From NCBI GenBank assembly GCA_019247845.1, contig JAFBAL010000011.1, positions 1-64,000 on the forward strand: a stretch of 64,000 bases of DNA, given 5' to 3'. The notes beneath the pieces were generated by a model. It searched no databases and was not told where the DNA came from. It saw only the letters and a program-made list of their open reading frames with translations. Source of the DNA: Alphaproteobacteria bacterium (GTDB taxonomy: Bacteria; Pseudomonadota; Alphaproteobacteria; Micropepsales; Micropepsaceae). Every line of letters starts with the position of its first letter. Within the stretch, counting starts at the first letter, position 1. The position numbers and the translations under genes are program-made. Shown here in pieces: positions 43,130 to 52,077 of this stretch.

Positions 43130-44746
43130 ATGCTGCATTTCTCCCTCTGGGCCCGCATCGTCGTCGCGCTGATCCTCATCGGCGGCATCTTCATCGCGCT
43201 GCCCAATGCGCTGCCCGAGAACGCGCGCAACGCGCTGCCGGCCTGGTGGACGGGCGAGCGCGTCAGCCTCGGCCTCGATCTTCAGGGCGGCTCCTACCTG
43301 CTGCTCGAGGTCGAGCTCGACCAGGTCCAGAAGGACAAGGTCGAATCCGTGATGGGCGACATCCGCCGCGGGTTGCGCAAGGCCCATATCGCCTTCACCG
43401 ACGTCAAGCTGACCGGCGACACCGCTTCGCTGCGCATCGTCGGCCACGACCGTTTCGACGAGGCCAAGACCATCGTCGACAATCTCAATCCGTCGAGCGG
43501 CTCGGGCGTGCTGTCGATCGGCAACCGCGAGTTCGACATCTCCACGCCGGGCGACGACGCCATCGTGCTGACGATGACGGATGCCTACAAGAAGCAGTCG
43601 CAGAACGACATCGTGACCCAGTCGATCGAGGTGGTGCGCCGCCGCATCGACGAGATGGGCACGCGCGAGCCCACCATCGAGCGCCAGGGCGACGACCGCA
43701 TCGTGGTTCAGGTGCCGGGCCTGCAGGATCCCAAGCGCCTGCTCGACATCCTGCAGACCACCGCCAAGATGTCGTTCCAGCTGGTCGACGAGACCGCCGA
43801 CCTCGCCCAGGCGCAGAAGGGCATCGTGCCGATCGGCTCCGAGCTGTTGCAGCGCAAGGCCGAAAAGGGCGTGGCCGACCGCGGCCCCGTCGTCGTCTAC
43901 AAGCGCGTGCTCGTCGCGGGCGACCGCCTGACCGACGCCAAGGCCGATTTCGACCAGCGCAGCGGCCGGCCGATCATCTCATTCCGCTTCGATACGGTGG
44001 GTGCGCGGCAGTTCGCCGACGTGACCAAGGACAACGTCAACCACCGCTTCGCCATCGTGCTCGACAAGAAGGTGCTGACCGATCCCAACATCCAGGAGCC
44101 GATCCTGGGCGGCTCGGGCATGATCACCGGCAACTACACGACGCAGGAAGCCTCGGACCTGGCGCTCCTGCTGCGCGCGGGCGCGCTGCCGGCGCCGTTG
44201 AAGCCGATCGACCAGCGCACCGTCGGCCCCGAGCTCGGCAACGATTCGATCAAGGCCGGCGGCATCTCGACGCTCGCGGGCCTGAGCCTCGTCATCCTGT
44301 TCATGATCGGCCGCTACGGTCTCTTCGGCGTCTTCGCCGACGTGGCGCTGACCTTCAACGTCATCCTGCTGATCGCGATCCTGGGCGTGCTCGGCGCGAC
44401 GCTGACCTTGCCCGGCATCGCCGGCATCGTCCTCACCATGGGCATGGCGGTCGACGCCAACGTGCTGATCTACGAGCGAATACGCGAGGAGCAGCGCAAC
44501 GGCCGCGGCATGATCGCCTCGATCGATGCCGGCTTCCGCCGCGCCATGGCGACCATCGTGGACGCCAACGCCACCCACCTGATCGCCTCGCTCATCCTCT
44601 TCGAGCTGGGGTCGGGTCCGGTGCGCGGCTTCGCGGTGACCTTGGGCCTGGGCATCATCACCTCGTTCTTCACCGCGGTGATGGTGACGCGCCTGATGGT
44701 CGTCCTGTGGCTCACCATCCGCCGGCCCAAGGTGCTGACGATCTGA
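43130..44746 (+). CDS. secD: Protein translocase subunit SecD
   Basis: This 538-residue RND-type membrane protein uses the proton gradient to pull preproteins out of SecYEG. It has one N-terminal helix, the GLDLQGGSYLLLEVELDQ motif, a large periplasmic part (RRIDEMGTREPTIERQGDDR), and five C-terminal helices with VDANVLIYERIREE. Length is normal for SecD alone, so SecF is not fused to it. secF, which normally follows, is not encoded next; a PuuD-like gene is. Confidence 0.96.
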   Translation: MLHFSLWARIVVALILIGGIFIALPNALPENARNALPAWWTGERVSLGLDLQGGSYLLLEVELDQVQKDKVESVMGDIRRGLRKAHIAFTDVKLTGDTASLRIVGHDRFDEAKTIVDNLNPSSGSGVLSIGNREFDISTPGDDAIVLTMTDAYKKQSQNDIVTQSIEVVRRRIDEMGTREPTIERQGDDRIVVQVPGLQDPKRLLDILQTTAKMSFQLVDETADLAQAQKGIVPIGSELLQRKAEKGVADRGPVVVYKRVLVAGDRLTDAKADFDQRSGRPIISFRFDTVGARQFADVTKDNVNHRFAIVLDKKVLTDPNIQEPILGGSGMITGNYTTQEASDLALLLRAGALPAPLKPIDQRTVGPELGNDSIKAGGISTLAGLSLVILFMIGRYGLFGVFADVALTFNVILLIAILGVLGATLTLPGIAGIVLTMGMAVDANVLIYERIREEQRNGRGMIASIDAGFRRAMATIVDANATHLIASLILFELGSGPVRGFAVTLGLGIITSFFTAVMVTRLMVVLWLTIRRPKVLTI

Positions 44747-44836
44747 CGCCCGTCGCCGCGCCGGCGATTTAATAAAGGGCTGAAAACCGCCGGGAATTGG
44801 GTAAACTCCCCGAATCAAGCCTGGGAGGGACCTATC

Positions 44837-45463
44837 ATGGCCGGCTTTTTCGCCAATCTACGCAACACCGTGCTGGCGGGCTTCGTGCTCGCAGCCATAC
44901 TGCTCGCCTATGCCTTGAGGGCACAGGGCTACGACGCCACCAGCTTCTGGATGTTCATCGTGCGCTGGTGCCACATCGGCAGCGGCATCATGTGGATCGG
45001 CCTGCTGTGGTATTTCAACTTCGTCTCGACGCCGACCATGCCCAAGATCCCCGCCGAGCTTAAGCCGGCGCTGGGCAAGTACATCACGCCGGCGGCCTTG
45101 TGGTGGTTCCGCTGGGGCGCGATGTCGACCCTGGTCTTCGGCCTGATCCTGGCGTGGCAGAACGGCTATCTTGTCCAGGCCTATACGCTCGACTTCAGCG
45201 AGGGCATGGCCGGCTGGCCGGTGGTGCCCAAGTTCCTCGCCATCGGCATCGGCATGTGGTTCGCCACCATTATGTGGTTCAACGTCTGGTTCCTGATCTG
45301 GCCGAACCAGCAGAAGGCGCTGAACATCGACGGCAAGTACCCCGACCTGCCGCAGGCCGAGAAGGACGCCGCCGCCAAGACCGCCGGCATGTTCTCGCGC
45401 ATCAACACCATGCTCTCGATCCCGATGCTGTTCGCGATGGTGTCGGCGGGACATCTGTTTTGA
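44837..45463 (+). CDS. Urate hydroxylase PuuD-like membrane protein
   Basis: This 208-residue protein has about five membrane spans and resembles the membrane domain of PuuD/DUF989 urate oxidases: FMFIVRWCHIGSGIMWIGLL, WYFNFVSTPTMPKIP, WWFRWGAMSTLVFGL, IMWFNVWFLIWPNQQK. The C-terminal cytochrome c domain of full-length PuuD is missing, which is common for short homologues; their reaction is unproved. GGGAGGGA precedes the ATG. It lies where secF would be expected. The stop overlaps the next gene's TTG. Confidence 0.75.
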   Translation: MAGFFANLRNTVLAGFVLAAILLAYALRAQGYDATSFWMFIVRWCHIGSGIMWIGLLWYFNFVSTPTMPKIPAELKPALGKYITPAALWWFRWGAMSTLVFGLILAWQNGYLVQAYTLDFSEGMAGWPVVPKFLAIGIGMWFATIMWFNVWFLIWPNQQKALNIDGKYPDLPQAEKDAAAKTAGMFSRINTMLSIPMLFAMVSAGHLF

Positions 45464-46140
45464 CCGTCGCCTGGGAAAGCTGCGCCGCCACCGTGCGGCG
45501 CAGCGATCCCGACCGCTATTTCTCGGCGCTGCTGGCGCCCCCGGCCCGGCGGCCGCACCTCTTCGCGCTCTATGCCCTGAACCACGAGCTCGCCCATGTC
45601 GGCGAAAGCGTGCGCGAACCGATGGTCCGCCTGATCCGCCTGCAGTGGTGGCGCGAGGCGCTGGAGGGCGCGCGCGAAGGGCGGCCGCGCGATCACGACG
45701 TGCTCACGGCGATGGCCGAAGCCTTTGCCGCGGCCGAGCTGCCGGCCGGCGTGTTCGATGCGATGATCGATGCCCGCGCCGAGAGCCCGGCGCAGCTCGA
45801 GGGCGCGGCGCGCGACGCCTATCTCGATGCGACCTCGGGCAATCTGATGCGGCTGGCATCGCGCATCCTGGGAGCGGCGCACGACGATCTCGCGCGCGAG
45901 GCGGGGCTGGCTTACGGGCTGGCGGGCTTGCTGCGCAACCGCGCGGTGCGGGACGATGCGCGGCTGCGCGCCGAGATCCGGCGCCGCTACGATGCCGCGC
46001 GGCGCTGCCCCAAGCCGGGCAGGGCGCTGGCCGCGTTCCTGCCCGCGGCGCTGGTGCCGCTCTATCTGAAGAACCTCGCGCCGACGCAGCATCGCAAGCA
46101 GCTGGCGCTGCTACGCGGCGCGCTCCTGGGACGCGTTTAG
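45460..46140 (+). CDS. Squalene/phytoene synthase family protein
   Basis: This 226-residue protein is a short relative of squalene/phytoene synthases (NDUFAF6-like). [40 protein letters not shown] and WREALEG match the family, but the catalytic DxxxD pairs of true synthases are degenerate (for example YLDATSG). A role in respiratory-complex assembly or an unknown prenyl reaction is possible. Its TTG start overlaps the PuuD-like stop. The last 30 bp overlap convergent trmFO. Confidence 0.8.
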   Translation: MTVAWESCAATVRRSDPDRYFSALLAPPARRPHLFALYALNHELAHVGESVREPMVRLIRLQWWREALEGAREGRPRDHDVLTAMAEAFAAAELPAGVFDAMIDARAESPAQLEGAARDAYLDATSGNLMRLASRILGAAHDDLAREAGLAYGLAGLLRNRAVRDDARLRAEIRRRYDAARRCPKPGRALAAFLPAALVPLYLKNLAPTQHRKQLALLRGALLGRV

Positions 46141-47430
46141 CCAGGCCGCCAGATCGGCCAGGGCGCGCTCGGCCATCGCCCGCTTGCGGTCCTTGCCGCG
46201 CGCGCCTTTGAGCTCGGGAAACAGGCCGAAATTGACGTTCATCGGCTGGAACGTTTTCGCGTCCGCGCCGCCGGTTATGTGGGCGAGCAGCGCGCCGAAC
46301 GCCGTGGTCGGGGGCGGCGGCGTGTCCAGGCCGGCCGCGAAGCGTCCCGCCAGGAGGCCGATCGCCGCGCTCTCGACATAGCCTTCGACGCCGGTGATCT
46401 GCCCGGCGAAACGCAGATCGGGGCGCGCCTTCAGGCGAAGCTGCCCGTCTAGAAGCCGCGGTGAGTTGATGAAGGTGTTGCGGTGCAGCCCGCCCAATCG
46501 CGCGAAGCTAGCGTTTTGAAGGCCGGGGATCATGCGGAAGATGCGCGTCTGCTCGCCGTGTTTCAGCTTGGTCTGGAAGCCCACCATGTTCCACAGCGTG
46601 CCGAGCGCATTGTCCTGGCGCAGCTGCACCACCGCGTAAGGCCGCCTGCCGGTGCGCGCGTCGCACAATCCCACCGGCTTCATCGGGCCGAAGCGCAAGG
46701 TCTCGGCTCCGCGCGCCGCCATCACCTCGATGGGGAGGCAGCCTTCGAAATAGGGCGTCGAGGTCTCCCATTCCTTGAAGTCGGTCTTCTCGCCCGCCAG
46801 CAGCGCGGCGATGAAGGTCTCGTACTGCTCCTTGTCCATCGGGCAGTTGACGTAGTCGGCGCCGTCGCCCTTGTCGTAGCGCGACTGCATCCAGCACGTG
46901 TCGAAATCGATCGACTCCTTGTGCACGATGGGCGCGATGGCATCGAAGAAGGCAAGGCCGTCGTCCTTGGTCAGCGTACGGACGGCTTCGGCGAGCGCCG
47001 GCGAGGTCAGCGGCCCCGTCGCAATGACGGTCGGACCCCGGTCTTCCGGCGGCAGGCCCGCGACCTCCTCGCGCAGGATCGCGATGCCCGGATGGCCCGC
47101 GATGGCCTTGGTCACCGCGTCGGAGAAGCCGTGCCGGTCGACGGCGAGCGCGCCGCCTGCCGGCAGCCGGTGCGCGTCCGCTGCGCGCAGGACGAGCGAT
47201 CCCGCGCGGCGCATCTCCTCGTGCAGCAGCCCGACGGCGTTGTTCATCGCATCGTCGGAGCGCAGCGAGTTCGAGCAGACGAGCTCGGCGAGGCGATCGG
47301 TCTGGTGCGCGTCGGTCGCGCGCACCGGCCGCATCTCGTGCAGCACGACCTGGCGTCCCGCTTCGGCCGCCTGCCAGGCGGCTTCGCTGCCGGCGAGCCC
47401 GCCGCCGACGATGTGGATGGTGTCCGTCAT
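46111..47430 (-). CDS. trmFO: Folate/FAD-dependent tRNA (uracil-54-C5) methyltransferase
   Basis: This 439-residue flavoprotein forms ribothymidine at position 54 of tRNA using methylene-THF. It has the FAD loop [16 protein letters not shown] at the N-terminus, CSNSLRSD with the active cysteine, [24 protein letters not shown] and [14 protein letters not shown]. The ATG at 47430 was preferred over 47466 as it precedes the FAD loop directly. It overlaps the squalene-synthase-like gene by 30 bp at its 3' end. Confidence 0.95.
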   Translation of the reverse strand: MTDTIHIVGGGLAGSEAAWQAAEAGRQVVLHEMRPVRATDAHQTDRLAELVCSNSLRSDDAMNNAVGLLHEEMRRAGSLVLRAADAHRLPAGGALAVDRHGFSDAVTKAIAGHPGIAILREEVAGLPPEDRGPTVIATGPLTSPALAEAVRTLTKDDGLAFFDAIAPIVHKESIDFDTCWMQSRYDKGDGADYVNCPMDKEQYETFIAALLAGEKTDFKEWETSTPYFEGCLPIEVMAARGAETLRFGPMKPVGLCDARTGRRPYAVVQLRQDNALGTLWNMVGFQTKLKHGEQTRIFRMIPGLQNASFARLGGLHRNTFINSPRLLDGQLRLKARPDLRFAGQITGVEGYVESAAIGLLAGRFAAGLDTPPPPTTAFGALLAHITGGADAKTFQPMNVNFGLFPELKGARGKDRKRAMAERALADLAAWLNASQERAA

Positions 47431-47473
47431 GGCGAGCCCAATAGGCCGGATGGCCGGCGAACTCAACCCCGGC

Positions 47474-48391
47474 TCAACGCGGGCCGATCCTCTTCAGCGC
47501 GCGGTTGGCGAGCTCGGTATAGAGCAGGAACTGGGTCGCGAGCGTGTCCTCCACCGCATCGTGAAAGGACTGCAGCAGCACGAAGGCTTCGCCGTTGTCG
47601 CCTGCGCGCGCCAGGAACCCGCCCGCGACCGCGTCGTTGAGCAGCTTGCGCACATGCGGCCGCGAAACGCCGAAACGGCGCGCGAACTCCGAGATCGAGA
47701 CGGTCACGGGCCCGCGCGGCGGCACTCCGTCGCCGGCGCGGCCCGCGATGCACAGGCTGAACATGATCAGCCAGCCGCCGGTGCGCTCGCAGAACAGCCG
47801 GATCTCGGGAACGAAGTCGACGACGAGATCGATGAAGCCGTGATCGATCAGCTCGCGCGTGAATGCGGGGCGGAACGGCGCGGCATCGAGCGCGTCGCGC
47901 GCGGCCCGGCCGTCGTCCAGCACCATCGCGGTCGCGCCGAGATAGGCGCGCCAGCGCTCGATCTGCGCGTCGATCAGCTTGTCGGTGGCGACCAGCAGCT
48001 TGAGGCGGCGGTCGGGTTGCTCCTGCGCGGGCGCGACATAGCCGAACATGCGCATGAGCGCGAGCATGGCTTCGGCGCGGCCGCCGCTGCAGCAGCGATG
48101 CTCGATGCAGAGCGCCTTCAGCCGTCCCGATGTCAGCCCCGAATTGGGATCGTCGGGCGAGCGCGACCAGTGCAGATAGAGCGCCAGCCAGTTGATCAGC
48201 AGGCGCCCGCGATCGTTGAACAGCGCGTTGACGATGCGGTTGCCCTTGAACTGGGCGATGAAGCCGGTCGAGACGTGCCGCACGGCTTCCGGAAAGCGCG
48301 GATGGGCGCGAAGGCGGTCGATCGCCTCGCGCGATGGCTTCAAGGGGGTGCGCAACCGCTCCGGCGGCGCGGTCGATTCTTTCTCGCTCAT
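47474..48391 (-). CDS. Hypothetical protein with C-terminal helix-turn-helix
   Basis: I do not recognise this 305-residue protein. The N-terminal two-thirds is helical ([39 protein letters not shown], a CCSGG-rich turn, [16 protein letters not shown]). Near the end [20 protein letters not shown] looks like a winged-helix or MarR/GntR-type recognition region, so DNA binding is likely. It sits 43 bp upstream of trmFO on the same strand and is divergent from the secreted-protein run beginning at 48528, which it might regulate. No ligand domain was seen. Confidence 0.6.
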   Translation of the reverse strand: MSEKESTAPPERLRTPLKPSREAIDRLRAHPRFPEAVRHVSTGFIAQFKGNRIVNALFNDRGRLLINWLALYLHWSRSPDDPNSGLTSGRLKALCIEHRCCSGGRAEAMLALMRMFGYVAPAQEQPDRRLKLLVATDKLIDAQIERWRAYLGATAMVLDDGRAARDALDAAPFRPAFTRELIDHGFIDLVVDFVPEIRLFCERTGGWLIMFSLCIAGRAGDGVPPRGPVTVSISEFARRFGVSRPHVRKLLNDAVAGGFLARAGDNGEAFVLLQSFHDAVEDTLATQFLLYTELANRALKRIGPR

Positions 48392-48527
48392 TGCGGGAGA
48401 GTTTAGCCGCCGGACAGGGTGGGCACGCAAATCCGCCCAGTTTTCTCCAGGGCGCCCCCATTTTTCTCCACTTCCGGCCGCCCGCCGCCCGCGGTTCCTT
48501 GCGCGTGGGATCAGGAGTTCGAGTTTC

Positions 48528-49982
48528 ATGTACAAGACGCTTTGTGCGTTGGCGCTCATTGGGGTGTGCGCCGCCGCAGCAGAGGCGAGCGGGGCCACGA
48601 TCACGGCCGCGCCGAGGGTCACCCACCCCAAATCCACGATCGACATGTCGGGCAGCGGCTTCGCGCCCGGCGAGGCCATCGACATCTATCTCGACACGAC
48701 CGACAAGCTGCTGGTGGTGGCCGACACCACCGGCGGCTTCGAGAAGCGCGTGCTCGCCGTCGACGGGGGCGTGCTGCCGGGCCTGCATTGGATCACCGCC
48801 GTCGGCCGCAAGGACGGCAATGCCTCCCAGGTCGGGCTCAACGTCCGCACCGATTGGAGCGAGCGCGGCTTCGGCCTGCACGGCAAGCGTTTCAACCCAT
48901 ATGAGAACGTCATCGGCGCCGGCAATGCCGCGCAGCTCGACGTCGCATGGAAGACGCCGCTGGGCGGCTCCGTCGGCTCGTCGCCCGTCTACAACGGCAT
49001 GATCTTCGTCGGCTGCGAGGACGCCAAGTTCTACGCATTCACCGCCGAGGGCGCGTTCAAGTGGTCGATGCCGACCAACGGCGGCGTCAGCGTCGCGCCG
49101 GCGATCTCCGGCAACACGGTCTATGCGGTGAGCCACAACGGAGGCGTCTATGCCTTCAGGACGACGACGGGCGCGATGCTGTGGTCGAAGCAGCTCGCCG
49201 ATGAGTCTTACAGCGCTCCTCTGGTCGGGGGTGGGCGGCTCTACACGTCGGACGGCACGGGCAAGGTCTATGCGTTCGATGCTGCGACCGGCGCCTCCGT
49301 ATGGACGGCCGCGCTAGGAGGGTTGACGATCTTTTCCGGCGCCTTGTCCGACGGCCTCCTCTTCTTCGGCAACCAGAACAACGCCAAGCTCACCGCGGTG
49401 GACGCGGCAACGGGCGCCGTGAAATGGTCGAGCCAGCTCGTCGACCAGATCTACTCCCCGCCCGCGGTCGCCAACGGCCTGGTCTATGTCGGCTCCGAAG
49501 ACAGCAGGCTGCACGCGCTTCGCGTGACCGACGGCGTCGAGCAATGGGCGTCCGCTCTGTTGGGCGCACATGTGCGCGCCGCGCCGGCCGTGGCTTACGG
49601 CCTCGTCTATGCGGGCAGCGAGGACGGCAACCTCTATGCCTTCCGCGCCAATACGGGCCAGACGGCCTGGACCGCGCAGATCGGCAGTCCAGTGGAAACC
49701 TCTCCCGCCGTCGCAAACGGCGTCGTCTATGCCGGCGGCACGAGCGGGAAAGTTTTCGCGTTCAATGCTTTGAGCGGCGGGCAATTGTGGGGCGCCACGA
49801 CGGGAGACACGATCAATTCGTCGCCCACGGTCGTGGACGGCATGCTTCTGGTCGGCTCCTACGACAAGAACCTCTACGCTTTCGAGCTCGACGCAGGCAA
49901 CGACGCCGCCTACCGGCGCAGCGCCGAGCCGCCCGCGCTGGCGACGCTGCGTCCCGACCGGCGCCTGAAGCCGTCACCATAG
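48528..49982 (+). CDS. Secreted PQQ-like beta-propeller repeat protein
   Basis: This 484-residue protein has a signal peptide (ALALIGVCAAAAEASG), an N-terminal Ig-like domain (ITAAPRVTHPKSTIDMSGSG), then about seven repeats of the type AVANGLVYVGSEDSRLHALR and VYAGGTSGKVFAFNALSGG. These form a PQQ-like propeller as in BamB, but there is no lipobox and no PQQ-dehydrogenase residues, so it is probably a binding or structural scaffold. It is the first gene of a five-gene plus-strand run of secreted proteins. Confidence 0.85.
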   Translation: MYKTLCALALIGVCAAAAEASGATITAAPRVTHPKSTIDMSGSGFAPGEAIDIYLDTTDKLLVVADTTGGFEKRVLAVDGGVLPGLHWITAVGRKDGNASQVGLNVRTDWSERGFGLHGKRFNPYENVIGAGNAAQLDVAWKTPLGGSVGSSPVYNGMIFVGCEDAKFYAFTAEGAFKWSMPTNGGVSVAPAISGNTVYAVSHNGGVYAFRTTTGAMLWSKQLADESYSAPLVGGGRLYTSDGTGKVYAFDAATGASVWTAALGGLTIFSGALSDGLLFFGNQNNAKLTAVDAATGAVKWSSQLVDQIYSPPAVANGLVYVGSEDSRLHALRVTDGVEQWASALLGAHVRAAPAVAYGLVYAGSEDGNLYAFRANTGQTAWTAQIGSPVETSPAVANGVVYAGGTSGKVFAFNALSGGQLWGATTGDTINSSPTVVDGMLLVGSYDKNLYAFELDAGNDAAYRRSAEPPALATLRPDRRLKPSP

Positions 49983-49995
49983 AAAGGGGAGAGAC

Positions 49996-50637
49996 ATGAA
50001 ACGTCTTGCTCTGGCAGCGCTCATGCTGTCGGCCGTCACCGCCGCGACCGCGGGCGACTATTCGCCGCCGCCGCCGCCACCGCAGAAGCTCATCACCATC
50101 ACCAGCAATCTCAACACGGCCAATCCCAAGGCGGTGTATTTCCCCGAGGCCGGTCGCGGCATCCATGGTCCTCAGAATTTCCAGGGCACCAACGAGGTGG
50201 CCTGGGCGGCGGCCTTCGTGTCCGGCGCCAACCATCTCGTGACGAGGATCGACGTGCCGATCCTCTATTTCATCGGCACGCCCCGGATAGACGTCCTCCT
50301 GCAGCTGGACAAGGACGGCGTTCCCGGCCCGGTGTTGAAGACCTGGCACGTCAAGAACGTCACGAACACCCATTGCTGCGGCCTCGTCAGCGTCACCGAC
50401 GCCGAGGGCATCCCGCTGCACATGGGCGCGACCTATTGGGTGGTCGTCAAGAGCAACGCCCAAGGCCAGGACACGAGCATGCTGTGGATGCCCAACACGG
50501 TCGACGTCGTCACCGAGGGGGCGGTCGCCTTCTATTGCTCGTCCGATGTCGCCGGGCCCGCCTGCACCCAGAACGACAAATGGACCAGCTTGACGCACGC
50601 GCCAGCCTTGGCCTTCGGCGTGTTCGGGCCGGATTGA
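49996..50637 (+). CDS. Secreted CC-motif protein, paralogue 1
   Basis: This 213-residue protein has a signal peptide (MKRLALAALMLSAVTAATA), a proline-rich joint (YSPPPPPPQKLITITSNL) and a beta-rich domain with the Cys pair in NTHCCGLVSV, TYWVVVKSN and a YCSSD...NDKW tail. The layout resembles NCBI 'choice-of-anchor' domains (type R), a loose match. It is followed by two clear paralogues on the same strand. The four Cys residues probably form disulfides outside the cytosol. Function unknown. Confidence 0.75.
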   Translation: MKRLALAALMLSAVTAATAGDYSPPPPPPQKLITITSNLNTANPKAVYFPEAGRGIHGPQNFQGTNEVAWAAAFVSGANHLVTRIDVPILYFIGTPRIDVLLQLDKDGVPGPVLKTWHVKNVTNTHCCGLVSVTDAEGIPLHMGATYWVVVKSNAQGQDTSMLWMPNTVDVVTEGAVAFYCSSDVAGPACTQNDKWTSLTHAPALAFGVFGPD

Positions 50638-50662
50638 GCTCAAACCAAAAAGGGGATCGACC

Positions 50663-51328
50663 ATGAAACGCTTTGCCTTCGCCGCGGCCACGCTCGGCCT
50701 GCTCGCCACCGCTGCCGCCATCGCCACCACCACTGCCGCCGCCGGCGACTATTCGCCCGCGCCGCCGCCGGAGAAGCTCGTCACCATCTTCAGCAATCTC
50801 GGCAGAGCCTATCCGGAGGCGATCTACTATCCCTTCGCCGGGCTGCCGGTCCTTGGACCCAACAACGCGAATGGAGCGCCCCGGCTCGACATAGCCACCG
50901 CCTTCACCGTCGATGCCGACCACACGGCGACGAAGATCCAGGCCGCGCTGCTCTATGCGAGCGGAACGCAGCGCGCGGATGTCGCTCTCTATACGGACAA
51001 TGCCGGAGCGCCGGGCACGACCCTCAAGACCTGGAGGGTGCAGAATCTCAGCAACAGCGTGTGCTGCGACGTCGTCACCGTACGCGCTCCAAACGGCATC
51101 AAGCTTCACGCCGGCTCTACCTATTGGCTGGTCGCGAAGGCTGACTCGCTGGGCCCGGATACGGTGCTGCGCTGGGCGTACGGCACCACTGACGAGGTTC
51201 ATGCGCGCCAGTTCGCCCAGTACTGCTCGAGCGATCAGGGCGGGTCCAGCTGCGGCGATCAGAACGACAAATGGCTGTCCACCTTCGTTCTGCCGGCGCC
51301 CGCCTTCGCCGTGTTCGGTTCGGACTGA
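50663..51328 (+). CDS. Secreted CC-motif protein, paralogue 2
   Basis: This 221-residue protein shares its whole layout with its neighbours: signal peptide (ATAAAIATTTAAA), YSPAPPPEKLVTIFSNL, NSVCCDVVTV, STYWLVAKADS, YCSSDQGGSSCGDQNDKW and a VFGSD end. It is closest to paralogue 3, with which it has the SDQGGSSCG stretch in common. It is 25 bp after paralogue 1. Function unknown. Confidence 0.75.
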   Translation: MKRFAFAAATLGLLATAAAIATTTAAAGDYSPAPPPEKLVTIFSNLGRAYPEAIYYPFAGLPVLGPNNANGAPRLDIATAFTVDADHTATKIQAALLYASGTQRADVALYTDNAGAPGTTLKTWRVQNLSNSVCCDVVTVRAPNGIKLHAGSTYWLVAKADSLGPDTVLRWAYGTTDEVHARQFAQYCSSDQGGSSCGDQNDKWLSTFVLPAPAFAVFGSD

Positions 51329-51341
51329 AAGGAGTGTCAGC

Positions 51342-51995
51342 GTGAAAAGTCTCACCACCGCCGCCGCCGCGCTCGGCCTGCTGGCTATCTCCGCGACCGC
51401 GGGCGCCGCTGCGGGCGGGATGCGCTATTCGCCCGCGCCGCCGCCCGAGAAGCTCGTCGCCATCACCAGCAATCTCGGCACGCTCTATCCGAAAGGGGTC
51501 TATTATTCTCCGGTCGGCGCCGTGATCAGCGGGCCGCAGAACGCAAGCGGCCTGGCGCAGAGGGCGATGGCCGTGTCGTTCAAGGTCCTCGCCGACCACA
51601 CGCTGACCAAGATCCAGGTTCCGATCCTCTACGTGAAGGGCGCGCCGCAGGTCGAGATCGATCTGCTCACGGACAACGGCGGCCTTCCGGCCACGGCGCT
51701 GAGAACCTGGAACGTCGCCAACGTGACCAACCAGGGCTGCTGCGACGTCGTCACCGTCACCGACACGCAAGGCATCCTGCTGCACGCCGGCCAGACCTAT
51801 TGGGTGGCGGCCTCCGCAAGCCAGGACACCGAGCTCAGATGGTCCGGCAACTCGACCAACGTCGTCGACTACGACAGGGAGGCGGAATACTGCTCGTCGG
51901 ACCAAGGCGGGTCGAGCTGCGGCTCGTTCAACGACCACTGGACCGGCTTCCCCACCAAGCCGGGGCTGGCCTTGGGCGTGTTCGGACCGGATTGA
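51342..51995 (+). CDS. Secreted CC-motif protein, paralogue 3
   Basis: This 217-residue protein has a signal peptide (AAAALGLLAISATAGAAAG), YSPAPPPEKLVAITSNL, NQGCCDVVTV, QTYWVAASASQD and YCSSDQGGSSCGSFNDHW, ending in VFGPD like paralogue 1. It starts at a GTG with AAAGGAG upstream, 13 bp after paralogue 2. The open frame upstream of that GTG is only an overlap with paralogue 2 in another frame. Function unknown. Confidence 0.72.
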   Translation: MKSLTTAAAALGLLAISATAGAAAGGMRYSPAPPPEKLVAITSNLGTLYPKGVYYSPVGAVISGPQNASGLAQRAMAVSFKVLADHTLTKIQVPILYVKGAPQVEIDLLTDNGGLPATALRTWNVANVTNQGCCDVVTVTDTQGILLHAGQTYWVAASASQDTELRWSGNSTNVVDYDREAEYCSSDQGGSSCGSFNDHWTGFPTKPGLALGVFGPD

Positions 51996-52077
51996 GAGCA
52001 TCCGTCACCGGGCGGAGGCAACGCGCGGACTCGCCTGCCACAATGCGCTAACATTGCGCGGTTCGGGGAGAAGCGAC

